Under the pieces are notes generated by a model. It worked only from the letters and a program-made list of their open reading frames with translations, was not told the origin of the DNA and did no database searches. From assembly GCA_046329585.1 (NCBI GenBank), contig JAXLUI010000001.1:434001-498000 (forward strand): DNA of 64,000 nt, in the 5' to 3' direction. This document shows positions 63,905 to 64,000 of this stretch, in pieces (position 1 is the first letter of the stretch; every line of letters starts with the position of its first letter). Made by a program: the position numbers and the translations under genes. This stretch comes from DLKC01 sp002478885. GTDB lineage: Bacteria > Bacteroidota > Bacteroidia > Chitinophagales > Chitinophagaceae.

Positions 63905-63990
63905 GCTTTTGTTGCGTCGCACTCCTGTACTGCAGCTATCAACGGGGCAGTGGATATTCATCTTTTAACTAACTTACCAGCAAAACAACC
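63905..63990 (+). repeat. Palindromic element, left arm plus shared downstream block
   Basis: Left arm GTTGCGTCGCACTCCTGTAC at 63911-63930, 20 bases after the kinase stop. It is followed by GGATATTCATCTTTT and AACTTACCAGCAAAACAAC, closely matching 56607-56641. No right arm is seen before the window ends. Confidence 0.75.
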
Positions 63991-64000
63991 ATCACATTCA

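Overview
The window looks like a Bacteroidota chromosome, most likely the Chitinophagaceae (inference). The support is AT-rich leaders without clear Shine-Dalgarno sites, GH109, GH172 and DUF6786 genes, twin-arginine-exported enzymes, 7TMR-DISM and regulator-propeller sensors, and kinases with the H-box GELTAGIAHEIQNPLNF. No rRNA, tRNA, CRISPR array or phage gene was seen.

Region 1 (1-14.3 kb, all minus strand) is a sugar-catabolism cluster. It holds a PQQ-type dehydrogenase (cut by the window edge), methylmalonate-semialdehyde dehydrogenase, a DUF1801 protein, a GH109-like oxidoreductase/glycosidase, an exported alpha/beta-hydrolase, a beta-lactamase-fold hydrolase, an AraD1-like FAH-family enzyme, a DUF6786 lipoprotein, an alpha-ketoglutarate-semialdehyde dehydrogenase, an NHL propeller protein and a GH172 protein. 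The FAH-family enzyme and the semialdehyde dehydrogenase suggest non-phosphorylative oxidation of a pentose or uronate to 2-oxoglutarate.

Region 2 (14.6-63.9 kb, nearly all plus strand) is an array of 17 paralogous sensor histidine kinases: 13 intact and 4 broken. The catalytic halves are almost the same (H-box, a second helix with NHHGKRAD, N-box QDIGRVLLNLYNNAF, and a C-terminal FQPFFTTKP...GTGLGLSLSYDIVKAHGG). The sensor halves differ: TPR-type periplasmic domains, 7TM/DISM domains, a regulator propeller with Y_Y_Y, and long cytosolic chains of 8 or 5 GAF-like modules. No response regulator is in the window. The shared histidine-phosphotransfer domain suggests the kinases converge on the same partner(s) encoded elsewhere (inference). 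A FIST-domain gene, a papain-like protein and a 40-residue Lys/Ala-rich protein are interspersed.

Two repeat systems occupy the gaps. (a) A palindromic intergenic element, about 70-130 bp, with arms GTTGCGTCGCAC-CTTGTAC and GTACAAGTGAGTGACACAAC, occurs whole or in part about 19 times. Several copies carry a second, different stem-loop inserted at the same place in an arm. (b) A cassette with TGTCTGAATCAC inverted ends carries a GxxExxY (PDDEXK-like) gene and has two short gene-less derivatives. Each copy sits exactly at a kinase stop codon and is followed by an orphan piece of kinase 3' end that starts at the same codon.

From about 31.58 to 38.10 kb the reading frames break roughly every 100-200 bases, while both flanks are clean. 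The edges of this stretch fall inside the conserved kinase core, so unpolished assembly sequence must be considered alongside real gene decay.
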